Source: Dryococelus australis
Taxonomy: Eukaryota > Arthropoda > Insecta > Phasmatodea > Phasmatidae
Length of the DNA stretch: 64,000 nucleotides
Assembly: GCA_029891345.1 (NCBI GenBank)
Contig: CM057002.1
Span: 61,184,777-61,248,776, forward strand
Direction: 5' to 3'
The notes under the pieces were generated by a model. It was not told the DNA's origin. It ran no database searches and worked only from the letters and a program-made list of their open reading frames with translations. Positions 45,530 to 56,764 of this stretch are shown piece by piece (the stretch's first letter is position 1; every line of letters begins with the position of its first letter). A program made the position numbers and the translations under genes.

Positions 45530-45741
45530 CTTGTATGCATAACTTGAGATCAGAAATCGAATTGGAAATGCGAATGATAGAGTGACGAAGCAATACAAAT
45601 ACAGAAGTGTTTCTTGGAACGTTTCTGCACAGAAAAACGACTCTGAATAACCGCGTAAATGGGGCACTAATTCGGTTATAAAATTTTTAGTCATATGTCA
45701 TATTTAGGTCCCGTGTCACCACCGCTTCAACATTGCTGCTA

Positions 45742-46437
45742 TAGGTTTTTTCACTGTAAACTAAGCTCTTTTGAAAGCACTGATATAGATATGCTTGCGT
45801 GCACATTGAATATTTTTACACTATATATAGTGATAGGAAAATTTCGCGAATTCATTTCGGGACAAGATAGACGTTAAGCACATATAGTGAAGACACCTTC
45901 ACAATTGGATCAAGTTTATTAGACTCACCCTGCACGCCTCTGGGCCAATAGCAGACTTGCAAGGAAACACCTTGCGAATCCCATAACTGCCAGGTGCGGG
46001 GCAACAGCCAATGAACACACAGATGAGCCTCCAGTATGCAGAGGACTGAGGAGTCTAGCTTATAGGTCATTGAACTCGCGAAAATTTTCGTATCATTAAA
46101 TGCAAAATTAACATTGCCATGGGCCTGGAAATTTTTCTCATGCGTTGGTCAATTGAAAATGATAAATTGATAGGAAAGAGAATTTTTACAAATTTTAACA
46201 TTTTTTTCACTTCTGTGTATCAAATAAAACAGAAAGCAAAATAAATAATTTTAGTAATCGCAAATAGTTACTTAACGTTTTTAGTTCAGCGTTAGGCAAT
46301 CGAATTATTTTGCTTGTGTCGTTACCAACTACTGGGCACATGACATTCAGTGTGCCTTTTAATATAAATGCAGGCAAGGGCAGTGGCATTTTCTAAAGGC
46401 TGACTGCGCAAGTGCTCGCTTTACCGTGAACAACCTA
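45742..46437. mobile_element. TA-flanked MITE, family A, copy 8, with nested family C
   Basis: It starts TAGGTTTTTTCACTGTAAAC and ends GCTTTACCGTGAACAACCTA. The family A body is interrupted at 45,828-46,098 by a family C MITE and resumes with AATGCAAAATTAACATTGCC. Without the insertion its length is the usual 425 bp. Confidence 0.87.
45828..46098. mobile_element. hAT-like MITE, family C, nested in family A
   Basis: It starts TAGTGATAGGAAAATTTCGC and ends with the inverted CGCGAAAATTTTCGTATCAT. The interior matches other family C copies closely (GGGCCAATAGCAGACTTGCA, GCAACAGCCAATGAACACAC). I cannot see a convincing 8-bp duplication. Confidence 0.88.
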
Positions 46438-46448
46438 TGTAAACGCCA

Positions 46449-46689
46449 TCGTTTGGGCGGCTCTTAACAGCGAGGTCTTGAGAGCCGACGGGGGTGATCG
46501 ATGTGAGTATGGAACGGCGCCGGAATGAAGGGGCGGGCGAAACGTAGAACCCCGAGAAAACCCGCTGACAAGCGGCATCGTCCAGCACGATTTCCACATG
46601 CGAAAATCCGGGAGTGACCCGGCCGGGGATTGGACTTGTTTGGCCTTGATAGGATGCGAGCAGGCTAACCGCGCTGCCACCGAGGCCCC
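46449..46689 (-). mobile_element. tRNA-derived SINE, minus strand, near full length
   Basis: The minus strand runs from GGGGCCTCGGTGGCAGCGCG through the GGTCACTCCCGGATTTTCGC segment, GGCGGGTTTTCTCGGGGTTC-like core (slightly altered), and the GCCCCTTCATTCCGGCGC segment to CTCAAGACCTCGCTGTTAAG. All parts are present in order. Confidence 0.88.
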
Positions 46690-47968
46690 TCAAGAAGTGC
46701 TTCGCCGCAGAATCGTTAACGAACTTCGTCGACTGTTTTTCAATCCCTCTGAAGAAATAATGTAAGCTGCCACAAGGCATCTACCTGCACGTAAATGAAA
46801 CTTCAAATAGCGAATTAGTTTCGGAATTTTGGCGCATTTCATTTTATTGATGAAAATTAACACACGTTAGTAGCGAATTAAATTCTCGGCGTAACAATAG
46901 TGTGTGATTAGGAACAGTTTAATAAAACAGAAACTTAATTTTTGTATAAATATTTACCAAATACTTCGTAAGTAGTCAATAATGCGCAGTAAAAAATGTC
47001 CCTGAACGTTTGTGTAAATTATTAATCTGTTGTGTGCAAAGAAAGTATGCCATTATCTCAGCTTACTCTTAAAAGATTAATAAAACAATTATTCCTTGTG
47101 TATAATTTGACACAGCATTAAAACAACAAAATTAACGCTTTGTTGACTACTACTCTAGCTACACTCGAGCAAAGCTAATTTGAAAAAAATTTCTTTATTG
47201 TTCAGAACAAAACTCGCATGGGCGTGCAGTCTTTGTTAGGCTAGTGTTTAACACGACCTCACAAGAACACGACAGCCAGTAACAATGATATTGCTACCGA
47301 TAGAATTAATTTGTATAACCACTCAAAGAGACATGATTGAATGTAAATCCTTTTATACGACAAAGGGCATTTGAATGGGTCAATATCATCTCGGATCTCC
47401 ATTGGTTGATGATCGGCCAATAATGAACGCTGTAAAGTGCAGGGTAGTGTCCGGTGTGGTATGGACCAATGGGACGATGGTGAGACCTAACACAGACACC
47501 AAGTAGTGTCGGTGTTCTTCCAGCAGTGGCTTTAGGTGACTCGCTTCTAATTTTCTATCGAAAGTGCCAATAAATGCTTGCAGACCTCAATGTGTTAAGT
47601 GCCAGTTGTCAATGGTAGGGGGTGGGGTAGTTCCTCGTCATCTTGGATTCATCATTTTTCTTGCAATAACCTCCATTTCAAAAAGCTTGTCATAGCAAGT
47701 TGCTGAAGCTTTATTAAAATATTAAAGCTCTGTTACCATTGTTAAATTGTGTCTAATGTCTACCAGGAAAAATTGAGATGATTTCTTCCATGCGATTACA
47801 GAGAAATGATGCTACTAAGAGTAGACAATTAATACCAACTTTATAAACTGCACAAGCCAATTCCCTATGCTCTATCGATCAGCAAGATATAATAAAAAAT
47901 GTGTAATGCAGGCTGGGATGAAAATACCATAAATCCAAGTTGGCGGGTACTGACACCATTTAGCTGGA
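46690..47968. other. unassigned intergenic DNA
   Basis: No gene recognised. CCAAT/ATTGG boxes cluster at 47,400-47,470 near an otherwise ordinary sequence. Confidence 0.4.
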
Positions 47969-48199
47969 GGGGCAGCAGTGGTTGAGCGGTTAGCATGCTT
48001 GCCTCCCACTAAGGCGAACCGGGGATTATTTGCATGTGGGAATCGTGGTGGACGATGTCACTGGTCGGCGGGTTTTCTCGGGGATCTCCCGTTTCCCCCC
48101 ATCCCTTCATTCCGGCCCTGCTTTATACTCACCTCAATCACCTTCATCGGGTCTCAAGACCTCTCTGTTAAAAGCCGTCCAAATCTCTTCACTCACCCC
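47969..48199 (+). mobile_element. tRNA-derived SINE with target duplication
   Basis: The head GGGGCAGCAGTGGTTGAGCG contains the A-box-like TGGTTGAGCGGTTAGC. Next come CCCACTAAGGCGAACCGG, the core GGCGGGTTTTCTCGGGGATC, the C-rich tract and an AAATCTCTTCACTCA end. TTAGCTGGA on the left and TTAGCCGGA at 48,200-48,208 match at eight of nine bases. Part of the region after the B-box is deleted. Confidence 0.88.
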
Positions 48200-48822
48200 T
48201 TAGCCGGAATTTTGAAGTCACTTTAATTTGTGATCTACTGAGATTATTAATTAAATTTTTCGAGGGATGATTTTAGTTCTGATGGGAGAAATCGCTGTGA
48301 AAAAAAGTATCCCTCCTAAAATACTGTATGTAATCGTCACTCGCATGCGTATGGATACTATTTTCAAATAACTTGGGGGGGGGGGGAGTAGGGAGTGGGA
48401 GTTTGACTTTAATATGATTCATGTCTATTTCTTTAGCAGGCTGTAAATAATATACACTGTAATTAAGTTCGATGCACAAATCCATACTTGGATGCGAATT
48501 CATCATCACGACCAAATAGTGGCGTGAAATGTTCTGGAACAAACATATGACGTATCGCCAAAGCGGCTTTGTTAGCCGAACTTCCAGACGCATCATCCGT
48601 AGCGCGGCAAGCACTACGTGCCGCTGGAGGCGGTGTTAAATGGGTTGGCTTGTTTCCCGGGAACACGGAGAAGGCATACGAGGCGCGTATCGCTTGATAT
48701 ACGGCACACACGCGCAGTCTTGAAAGCTGCGAAGTAGGACAGAAGCCACTGTAAGTACACACGTCTGCCTCCCGTCGCAGCGGAGACTTTGCAACTACGC
48801 AGCGGTGTGGAAATCCCACGTA
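48200..48822. other. unassigned intergenic DNA
   Basis: Contains a G12-type run near 48,375 and a GC-richer patch at 48,540-48,800 with overlapping minus-strand frames that show no domain. Confidence 0.4.
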
Positions 48823-49247
48823 TAGTCTACTCGCGGTTTCTTCACACTTTTTGAATCAAACCTTTGAAAAATCATCCCATGCATGAAATGCTTAGTTATT
48901 TCCTACATATGCCATGTATCACAAGCATTCTATACCCCTGTTAATATAAAAGTGCATTCGATTTCGTTTAATTAAAGTTTTACGTATATTTTATTTATAA
49001 ATTATAATATTTCGTGTTTATAAAGTATAAATAAAAACAGTGAGAAAACACGTGTGTTGGTAGCGCCTAGTAATAAATAGTTCACATGCAAAATATCATT
49101 ACAACTGAGTGTGCACGAATTTAGTGCGTTGACCTTTGGGTAGTTTTCCAGACTTAGTTCAGCTTTGTCTGCATGAGGCGGAGGAATATCCTGGAAGTAG
49201 AACTTTAGCAAGGCTTCATAAAAGCGTGAAGTAACCGTGAATGGATT
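48823..49247. mobile_element. TA-flanked MITE, family D, copy 1
   Basis: It starts TAGTCTACTCGCGGTTTCTT and ends with the inverted GAAGTAACCGTGAATGGATTA, with TA on the left. The body resembles the split copy at 56,051-56,740: TTTTGAATCAAACCTTTGAA, then ATGTATCACAAGC, then TGTTGGTAGCGCCTAGTAAT, then TGAGTGTGCACGAAT. Confidence 0.75.
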
Positions 49248-49620
49248 AAAGTAATGCCTACCGTAGCATAATTGTGCCACATGTAGCACAATTTGGGACT
49301 GCTGTGAGCCATGCGGTGTAAGCATTCGAAGGCAGTTATACCACACAAGAGCAGCATAAGTCTCGTATATAGCGCAACCACACTATCACTTCCACAACGA
49401 ATGAGGTGTTATAGCAACTGCATACAAAGTAGAACTCTAAATGTTGTGCACGCCTCACTGCAAGTAAAATAATGATGTGTTACACGATAAATGCATCTCT
49501 GTACCCCAGTACAGGCTCAATTTCTGATAACAATGGCGATACAGAGAATGAAGATCTTTCTTGGCTATAAATGGCTATTTGAAAATGTTAAAATATTGTG
49601 GCACGCGTGTGCAGTATACA
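49248..49620. other. unassigned intergenic DNA
   Basis: No gene recognised. Confidence 0.45.
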
Positions 49621-49632
49621 AATAAGGAACGT

Positions 49633-49871
49633 GAGTGAAGAGATTTGGGCGGTTCTCGACAGCGAGGTCTTGAGAGCCGATGAGGGTGATTGAAGTGAAC
49701 ATGGAGCGGCGCCGGGATGAAGGGGCGGGGGCAACGGGAGATCCCCGAGAAAACCAACGGCATCGTCCGGCACGATTCCCACTTGCGAAAGTCTGGTGAC
49801 CCGGCCGGAGATTGAGCCCGGTTCGCCTTGGTGGGAGGCGAGCGTGCTAATCGCTCAGCCACCGTGGCCCC
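49633..49871 (-). mobile_element. tRNA-derived SINE with perfect 12-bp target duplication
   Basis: The minus strand begins GGGGCCACGGTGGCTGAGCG, with the A-box-like TGGCTGAGCGATTAGC. It continues through CTCGCCTCCCACCAAGGCGA, the core, and GCCCCTTCATCCCGGCGCC to AAATCTCTTCACTCAC. AATAAGGAACGT flanks both sides (49,621-49,632 and 49,872-49,883). This is the cleanest retroposition signature in the window and shows the SINE used LINE-type machinery. Confidence 0.95.
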
Positions 49872-49883
49872 AATAAGGAACGT

Positions 49884-50315
49884 AGATGAGATGAGTTATC
49901 GTCTTATATAAAACCATTTCAACATCATATTCATTCTAGGTTATCTATTAGTCTAAAATAAACGTTTTAATTTTTTCCCCATTAATTTATCATAAAAGAA
50001 ATATGCTTTACTGTAAAATACATCACTTTACGTAATTTTCTTAAAAGTAGAAGAAATTTTTATAGATTCACTTTCAGTAGGTTGGCAATACTGTTTGAGC
50101 GCAGTCTGGAGTGGCTGGCCGCCGCCAAGACATCGTGTCTGGTAACAGGAGCGACATAACCTCCATCACTCACTGCCTGCCGCCATCGTCTGGCGAACTG
50201 AATGACAAATAGCAGACGTGAACCCAGTTCGCACTGTCGCTCAACCTCCAGACATGTTGCGATTGGCCAGTGCGTCATTTTCGAAAGCTATTTTTTTTTT
50301 TTTTATATTCTTGTA
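49884..50315. other. unassigned spacer
   Basis: A GC-richer patch at 50,095-50,280 includes an ATTGG box and no coding signal. Confidence 0.4.
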
Positions 50316-50641
50316 AAGGCTGTTCGCGGTCAAATTGAGCACTTTCGAAAGCCCTTTAAGATCTACTTGTTTGCACGTTGTGTATTCTTCAGCCACGTGT
50401 ACAGTTAACATTGCCTCTATCTGGCCTCGTCACTTTACTCGTGCGTTGGTCAAGTGAAACTGAGAAATTATTAGAAAAAATGAATAATTTACGAACGTGC
50501 TAAGTTTTGCACTGTCGTAGCCAACTCTACTGGACGCATGCCAGTCGAGTCAGTGTACCCGTTTAAAATACATGCAGGCATGGGTAGCGACATTTTTCAA
50601 AGGTCGATTTCAAAGGAGTTCAGACAACCATCAACGACCTG
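50316..50641. mobile_element. MITE, family A, copy 9, internally deleted
   Basis: The left end AAGGCTGTTCGCGGTCAAAT after TGTA and the interior (AAGATCTACTTGTTTGCACG, GCGTTGGTCAAGTGAAACTG) are clear. The middle is shortened by about 100 bp and the right end, ACCATCAACGACCTG, is decayed. Confidence 0.75.
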
Positions 50642-50645
50642 CAAG

Positions 50646-50800
50646 TAGAGACCTGAAAAATTCGCGAGTTCAGTGACTACAGACACCCGAATTTCGCGAG
50701 AAGATTTCCGCACATTCCAGATCTCAATAGCCTACGGGGCGTACAAGCAGTTTTGTTTTGCTCATTGGCGCCGTGTCTTTGTGAGAAGACAATTTACCAC
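50646..50800. mobile_element. hAT-like MITE fragments
   Basis: TAGAGACCTGAAAAATTCGC marks a family C2-type end. After about 37 bp a different hAT-like segment follows (GAATTTCGCGAGAAGATTTC, GCTCATTGGCGCCGTG, GTGAGAAGAC). This second segment is also seen at 62,157-62,262. Neither has a partner end here. Confidence 0.5.
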
Positions 50801-50841
50801 AGACAAATAATCACGAAAAGCTGTTTCCTTGTCAACAGAAA

Positions 50842-50973
<132 letters not shown>

Positions 50974-51151
50974 GAACAACTAGTTATTACAAAACAGGAC
51001 AGAAAACAACAGCAAACCAAAAGACAACACGGTGACAAAAAGGAGAAACAAACACAAGTGAACAAACAGTACAAAAACAATATCAGTAGACACAGCTGAA
51101 CAATGCAAACTAAAAACACACAAAAATTGTACGAAAACTACAACGAAACAC

Positions 51152-51208
51152 ATCGGCTCTCAAGACCTCTATGTTAAGAGCAGCTCAAATCTCTCCACTC
51201 CACTCACA
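51152..51208 (+). mobile_element. SINE 3' end fragment
   Basis: CATCGGCTCTCAAGACCTCT followed by TGTTAAGAGCAGC and CAAATCTCTCCACTC matches the last 55 bp of the SINE family only. Confidence 0.75.
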
Positions 51209-52390
51209 ACGAAACACAAGTCAGGAAAAAGTGTTCCTTGTCAGATTACGAGCCCAAATAATTCAATAACTTTGAACAACGCAGGAATCTAAAGAATAAA
51301 ATAAAAGAATAAAATAATAAATACACCAACAGAGAAGATACAAACCGACGAAAAAATTGATTACACAATAGGCCTAATGATTACAAGTCTTCACGACGTT
51401 TCGAGGCCTGGAGTTTGTCCCCTTCTTCAGGTGAGAATCTGGTCTTGTTACTATTGGACAGTGCGTCGTTTCGTAATTTGCGATTCGACTCTCGTCGATT
51501 TAGAAAGATCAGGCTGCCACCTGTTCCTCGCTCGTGGAAACACGTTCATAACGAAAATACTTTACTATAAATGCAAGTAAAACTATCATAGTAACATGTA
51601 ATATTGTGCATAATAATTTCTCGTTTTGCTACTGTATTAGGAAAAAAAATTGCCAAGCTGTAAGGTTGCAAGAAAGCAATTGCCACCAACGACAGCGAAT
51701 TTTTTCTAATTCATATAAAGACATTATGCACTTCATTGGAAAAAAATATTGAGCAATACAAGAGATAAAACTTTAAAAATTATTGCAGGGGAAAGAGTTT
51801 AAAATGGTGTGTATTTAATTTATTTAGCAGACAGTGAACAATAAACATTTATGAAGATTGTTTATTACAGTATCTAATCTAAATGTCATTGAATTTGCAA
51901 AATTTCCCTGTCTCTTATTAGTACTTGTAATATAAATGACCTAAGGACAATTACTTGAAAATTACACTTGAATCCGCGAGAATCAAAAGAGATTAAGAAT
52001 GAACTAAGGGCAATTTACCGTTACGTAATTTTGTGCATTTTGTAGTTGTTCCCACCAACAGGTAACAAACATTTTACAATATAAAACTACGTAAGGGTGT
52101 ATTGAAATAACTGCTTTGCATTTGGTGAAGATTATTATACTTAGTTATTTTCAATTCCAAATTTGGCTGTGTATTTTTTTTATATTTTTTTTTTTTTTTG
52201 CTTTGCTCGTTCTGCTATTTCTGCTGTAACTCGGCAATAAAGAGCAGAAATAGCTGTTTTCTATCGCTTAAACAGAATCTGCTACCGCCACCCTAACAGC
52301 ATACAAAAAGTGTTTCCGGCAACCCGAACACGAACTAGCAGAAAATAGCGTTAATAGTGCTAAACTACCAGATTAGCAAATCACGATTTG
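51209..52390. other. unassigned AT-rich DNA
   Basis: No gene recognised. A T-rich run lies near 52,170-52,200. Confidence 0.45.
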
Positions 52391-52634
52391 TAGGAGCTGT
52401 GGAATTCGCGGATTCATTTCGGAACAAGCAAGAATTCAAATCACGTGCGTTTTTATAACTGTAGCCACTGGTCCGCACGTTGTTTGACACTTCTTGGAGA
52501 ACGCTGGCCCAATAGCCGCCTTCTAATGTGACAGCAGGCAACCAATGTGCAGCTGATATCGGCATATTTGTACATAAGACTGTGGAGCCCAACATGCAGG
52601 CCAACGAACTCGCGAATTCTTCAGGTCTCTAGTT
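52391..52634. mobile_element. hAT-like MITE, family C2, copy
   Basis: It starts TAGGAGCTGTGGAATTCGCG and ends with the inverted CGCGAATTCTTCAGGTCTCTA. The interior has CTGGCCCAATAGCC and CAGGCAACCAATGTGC. Target duplications are not clear. It directly abuts a family E element on the right. Confidence 0.8.
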
Positions 52635-52683
52635 ATAGGTAAGAGTAGCGAAATTTTGCGAAAAGTTATATTTTAAAACACTA

Positions 52684-53672
52684 CACTCTAAATCTGAATC
52701 AGTAAGAATTTCACTGTTTCAATCAGTCAAATGTATCTGACTGATTCAACAGTCACTTCAGTGAATTTAACTGAGGAATCAGTGAAAAAAATGTTAGATT
52801 TCCTTCACTTATTGATTCAGTGACATTTTCCACTGATACATCAGTCATTTTTTTCACTGTTTATTCAGTGGTTTATGTTTGACTGGTGTATCAGTTAAAA
52901 AGAGTTTAAAAATGGCCGTCAGACAACGTTTAAAAATGGCCTTAAATTACGTGTAACAAGTGAAATAACAATGAATAAACTAATAAAACCAATACAAAAT
53001 ACTTTCTAAAATGTGTATCGTCTTTCAAAGTGCCATTTTATGAGGTAATAGGAACACACAGCCTTTCATTCCATTTTTACGTCTTTCATTTCGTTTTCAT
53101 GTAATCGTCACACCTCTCATTTTGAAGGTTTAAACTGCATATATTGTGATGAAGAGAGTGAACTCGTACATACTATTTGTTTTAACAATCTTAATGGTAC
53201 TAGTTAAACCAAAAACGAAAAGTAAAAACACACAATCTAAATCTTCACGATTTCGAGGCGAATCTATAAAATACATATTTTCCCCCCCCCCCCCCCCCTA
53301 ATTCAACTTTGCGTGGTAGCACAGATGATAAGGTAGCGCTCTAGAGTCGAAAGTATTGCGTGTTCAATCCCAGCCATCTCCGAAACCTTTCTTTTTTTTA
53401 CTTTTTTAAATTACGGTAAATTGGGCAATATAAGTAGTAAACTATTCCAAATATATTTATATCGCGTAATTATTTGCGGCTACATTCAATAAAAACAATG
53501 TTTAATTCGCCACTGTAGTCGTCGTCACTTACTTAATCAGTGATATAATTTCACATTACTAATTCAATCAGTGAAACGTTTTCACTGATTCTAAGTGGAA
53601 CCATTTTCATTGATTCGAGTAGTGCAGTTTCACTGCGAATAAGTAGTTTCCCACTGATTCGAATTTAGAGTG
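52684..53672. mobile_element. CACT-end element, family G, nested in family E (989 bp)
   Basis: It begins CACTCTAAATCTGAATCAGT and ends with the inverted ACTGATTCGAATTTAGAGTG. TA is duplicated at both junctions. The empty site CACTAGG in the family E copy at 32.3 kb confirms the ends. The subterminal 200 bp on each side is packed with degenerate CAGTGAAA and ATTCAGT motifs in both orientations. A tRNA-like segment lies inside. No transposase frame is recognised. Confidence 0.9.
53311..53380 (+). other. tRNA-like segment inside element G
   Basis: GCGTGGTAGCACAGATGATA followed by AGGTAGCGC resembles a D-arm with A-box. TGCGTGTTCAATCCCAGCC resembles a T-arm with B-box, spaced as in a tRNA. The acceptor and anticodon arms are not well formed, so a working tRNA is unlikely. 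Confidence 0.45.
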
Positions 53673-53917
53673 TAGGTTTAACTATCTTAATTGGCTGAAT
53701 TACTTTTTGACAGACGTGTTAACTGTCTGTGCACGAATCACGTAGGAGCCGTGCCAATGTTGCCGAATTCCGAGTGGCCCGGTTAAATATGACAACTGTA
53801 TCACAAGTAGACAGCAATGAATGGCAACAGACGGAACTGCTGTTGGTGCTTATAGAAGTGAAGTCTACCGTGTACTCGTATTTTTTTTTTTTTTTTCGCG
53901 AAAAATCCTTAGGCCCT

Positions 53918-54406
53918 GAAGCGCTTCAACAATGCAATATTTTGAATCGTCTACATCTGAAAACCAGCCAACTGAATACCTGCAGAGCTTGCGTATAGGT
54001 GACTTCACTGAACTTCGCTAACACGCATCGTTCAACAGAGATGCGCTGATTCCACCACCCTAGACGTACAACGTAATCGTGTACGTCACGCGTGCGCTAG
54101 TTTCACCCTTATCTCCACAATATATAAAAAACCCCCCTGGAAGTTGGGCGTGTCGATACAATAAATCCGTAGCCTCAAAATGCCTCACGTTTCCTATTTT
54201 TTTTTACGTTACGCGTTACCGACCGACAGATTTCGTCATGCTATTTGCATGTGTTATCCAAGGGGCGGGAAATCGTTTCTCCTCGATTTTGACCCGGACA
54301 GACTGCACGAGTTATAATTTTACTCTCACGACGTCACTCATTCTTTTTCAAACTAATGCTGTGTACTTCTGTAGCTCCTTTCTCTTTTCTCTCATCATTA
54401 TACCTA
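53918..54406. other. unassigned spacer
   Basis: A segment near 54,085-54,115 (GCGTGCGCTAGTTTCACCCT and then TATCTCC) weakly resembles family M. No gene is supported. Confidence 0.35.
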
Positions 54407-54679
54407 TACTGTAAAGTTTTTTCTGTTAAACCTCCTAAACTCTAATGGATGTTTTTAACATATATACTGTACGAAAATAATGCAATACATCGAGCTGCAG
54501 ATTTAGGAATGTTTAGTGTCGCTACTATACATAGTTAGGAACTTCCCTACGTATCTGACTGTTTCCTCAGCAAATGTAGGAACGCTACAGTGAATGTATA
54601 GGAGAAAGCATTACCATTCCCTCTTCCTCACTAATCGTTTACACTGGTATGATAAATTTCCGAATTATTTCTTAGAGTG
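54407..54679. mobile_element. CACT-end MITE, family H, copy 2
   Basis: It starts TACTGTAAAGTTTTTTCTGT and ends AATTATTTCTTAGAGTG, matching copy 1 at 21,107-21,369 along its whole length (CCTCCTAAACTCTAATGGA, GGAACTTCCCTACG, TTACCATTCCC). Confidence 0.75.
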
Positions 54680-55461
54680 TGGCGTTTTTTCGGCCATAAA
54701 GACTACATAAATATTAAAAACGAACAAATACAATACATGCTATTAAATGTCAGAATGTCACATGCTCTGTTCTTACGTCAATGGGCGTTTTAAAATGAGC
54801 GCTTTTCTTCTAGAATTTCTTTTTGCCGCGTGTAAAACATGGCGTTTCCGTGGACAAAAAGACAACTATCTATGCGCAAAAAATGGAGACTTTGTAATTT
54901 TTACAAGCTTAAATAACTTCAGTTAACTTCAAACATTATAATCGCACACTACCGTTGGCAATTATTGAAATGATACCCGTTTTATTCAGGCGTTTATTCA
55001 CTGAATTGCAACTCGCTGCAAGCATTTAATTACCACAGTGAGTGCACGAGTGGGCAGTCCTTTTTTATCATATGATAATTTCAAATGTTTTAAATCAACA
55101 ACAAATTAACTACTCCTGCAAATCATTAAATACGTGCGGTTCGTCCAGCTTTGAAACAGGAATGGTCGGTCGAACTGGTATCACTGTACGTCAATTTCTT
55201 TTATTCCATATTGTCCTCAAAATAACACATGTATTATATTCGATTACTAACCATAGCCAATTTGGCCTTCTCGATAAGAGTGCATACATGAATATTGAAA
55301 TGATGATAAATAAGCAAACTCCCTCTCTGTCTCTCTCTTTTTCACCTATTTTCTCTCTCTATCCCTCTCTCACTCTTTAAACAGTTGAAGGATGGGGGGG
55401 GGGGGGGGGAATCCGGGGAGACACTGACTGCAACGAATACGTGGGTCGGTCAAATACAGCC
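54680..55461. other. unassigned DNA with CT-rich and G-run tracts
   Basis: A CT-rich tract at about 55,320-55,378 precedes a G16 run at 55,394-55,409. The 112-codon frame ending in this tract is not supported as a gene. Confidence 0.45.
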
Positions 55462-55720
55462 GACCTCCCGTGACGTAGTCGGTTGGTGCGCCGCCGGTCT
55501 GCGAGGCGGGAGGTTCTGGGTTCGAATCCCAGGTAAGTCATGGGTGTTAGTTTAAGTTAGGTCATGAGTCAGTTTGTAAGCCGTCCCCTGATAAGCCATC
55601 AGGCATAACACCGGGGGAAATTAACAAGACCTTTCCAGTACCAGTAAAATTCAGCGTGCTGTGATAATGGAAAAGAGGGTGAGGGCGAGGGAGAAATAAA
55701 AATAAAAATAAAAATAAATC
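55462..55720 (+). mobile_element. second tRNA-derived SINE family
   Basis: A tRNA-like head at 55,462-55,539 is followed by a body with CAGTTTGTAAGCCG and a GATAAGCCATCAGGCATAAC hairpin-like segment, then an A-rich tail of AAATAAAAAT repeats at about 55,696-55,720. In the head, the T-arm CTGGGTTCGAATCCCAG is perfect, an A-box-like GTAGTCGGTTGGTGC is present, and CCGCC/GGCGG can pair around an anticodon-like loop. The acceptor stem pairs at about five of seven positions, so it is not a working tRNA gene. Confidence 0.7.
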
Positions 55721-55734
55721 TGTACATTTTCCCC

Positions 55735-56030
55735 AAATTTGGACGGGAGCAGCATCGGAGGGAGGGAGGGAGGGAGGTGGCGCTAGTTGCAGTCGCTGCA
55801 CGAAGAAATGATCAAGTTTGATGAGATGTGGGCGGAGCAGTGATGGAATGAATACCGGGAAGTAAGCGGGAGAACCCCGAGGAAACACCTCCCCCCCAGT
55901 ACGGCAATGTCCTCGACACTCACCACATCAAAATTTGCTTCTGAATTATCTACCCTTCCCCCAATTCAAGACCTGAGCACTGAGCTGGTAAGTGTACAGA
56001 GGAACTGTTCGAACCGTCAACTCGAGCCAC
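55735..56030 (-). mobile_element. SINE-like element sharing the common core, minus strand
   Basis: On the minus strand a head containing GACGGTTCGAACAG is followed by a TTTCCTCGGGGTTCTCCCG core and CATTCCATCACTGCTCC. These resemble the core of the SINE at 49.6 kb, but the rest differs. A GGGA microsatellite lies at about 55,761-55,778. Boundaries are approximate. Confidence 0.5.
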
Positions 56031-56050
56031 ACACGCCAGAAAAAATTGCT

Positions 56051-56740
56051 ATAGTCTATTCGCGGTTTATTCACACTTTTTGAATCAAACCTTTGAAAAA
56101 TAACCCATGTGACACGTGTTTGGGTTTTTCTTTAATACAACATGTATCACAAGCGTTTTGTATTTGTGTTAACGTAAAAGTAAACTTTTGGTTAACTTGA
56201 ACTTTTAATCATATTAAAACTATTAATTATATTTAAACGTCTAATTAATATGAATAAAACCAAAGACAAAATACATGTGTTGGTAATTCCTAGTAAGTGG
56301 AGACCGGAAAATTCGCGAGTTCATTAACCTGTAGTCTAGACTGCACAGTATTGTGTACGATAACGCAGATTAAATCAATTATTGGTTGCTTGCTCTCACA
56401 GTGGAAGACGATAGTTGGGTCTGTGTTTTGTAGCGTGTTTCTTATTGGTTCAGGGTTCTTCAGGAAGTGATAAATAACGCATGAAGTAATTGCAATAATA
56501 ACGTGAACAAACGAGTTTTATAATTCAAGCTTGACCCGAAATGAATCCGTGAATTCTTCAGGTCTCTACTAGTAAGAAATTGCTATAATACATAAAATAA
56601 TTAAAGTGAGTGCGCACGAATACGGCGCGTTGTCTCTTTGGTGTAATTTTCTAGACTCGATTAGATGTTGTTTCCACGAGGTGGTGCGTGGGATAGCCTG
56701 AAAGTAGAACTATTACTGGAAAGTAGAACTATTACTGGAA
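56051..56740. mobile_element. TA-flanked MITE, family D, copy 2, with nested C2
   Basis: It starts TAGTCTATTCGCGGTTTATT and follows copy 1 to TGGTAATTCCTAGTAAG, where a C2 element is inserted, then resumes with AAATTGCTATAATA. The right terminus is lost. Instead, AAAGTAGAACTATTACTGG is tandemly duplicated at 56,701-56,738. Confidence 0.75.
56298..56568. mobile_element. hAT-like MITE, family C2, complete (271 bp)
   Basis: It starts TGGAGACCGGAAAATTCGCG and ends with the inverted GTGAATTCTTCAGGTCTCTA. The flanks are identical 8-mers, CTAGTAAG, at 56,290-56,297 and 56,569-56,576. The unoccupied counterpart CCTAGTAATAAA exists in family D copy 1 near 49,066. Confidence 0.93.
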
Positions 56741-56764
56741 AGCAACACATCAGTACGTCGTTTA

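Larger units (their letters stand above)
52636..53917. mobile_element. hAT-like MITE, family E, split by element G
   Basis: Family E begins TAGGTAAGAGTAGCGAAATT, is interrupted after AAAACACTA at 52,683, and resumes at 53,673 with TAGGTTTAACTATCTTAATT. It ends near TTCGCGAAAAATCCTTAGGC. Outside the insertion it matches the complete copy at 32,275, including ACGTAGGAGCCGTGC and GCCGAATTCCGAGTGG. Confidence 0.87.

Noticed and set aside
55462-55539. Functional tRNA gene
   Set aside because: The T-arm is perfect, but the acceptor stem and anticodon loop are defective, and the sequence continues into a SINE body with an A-rich tail.
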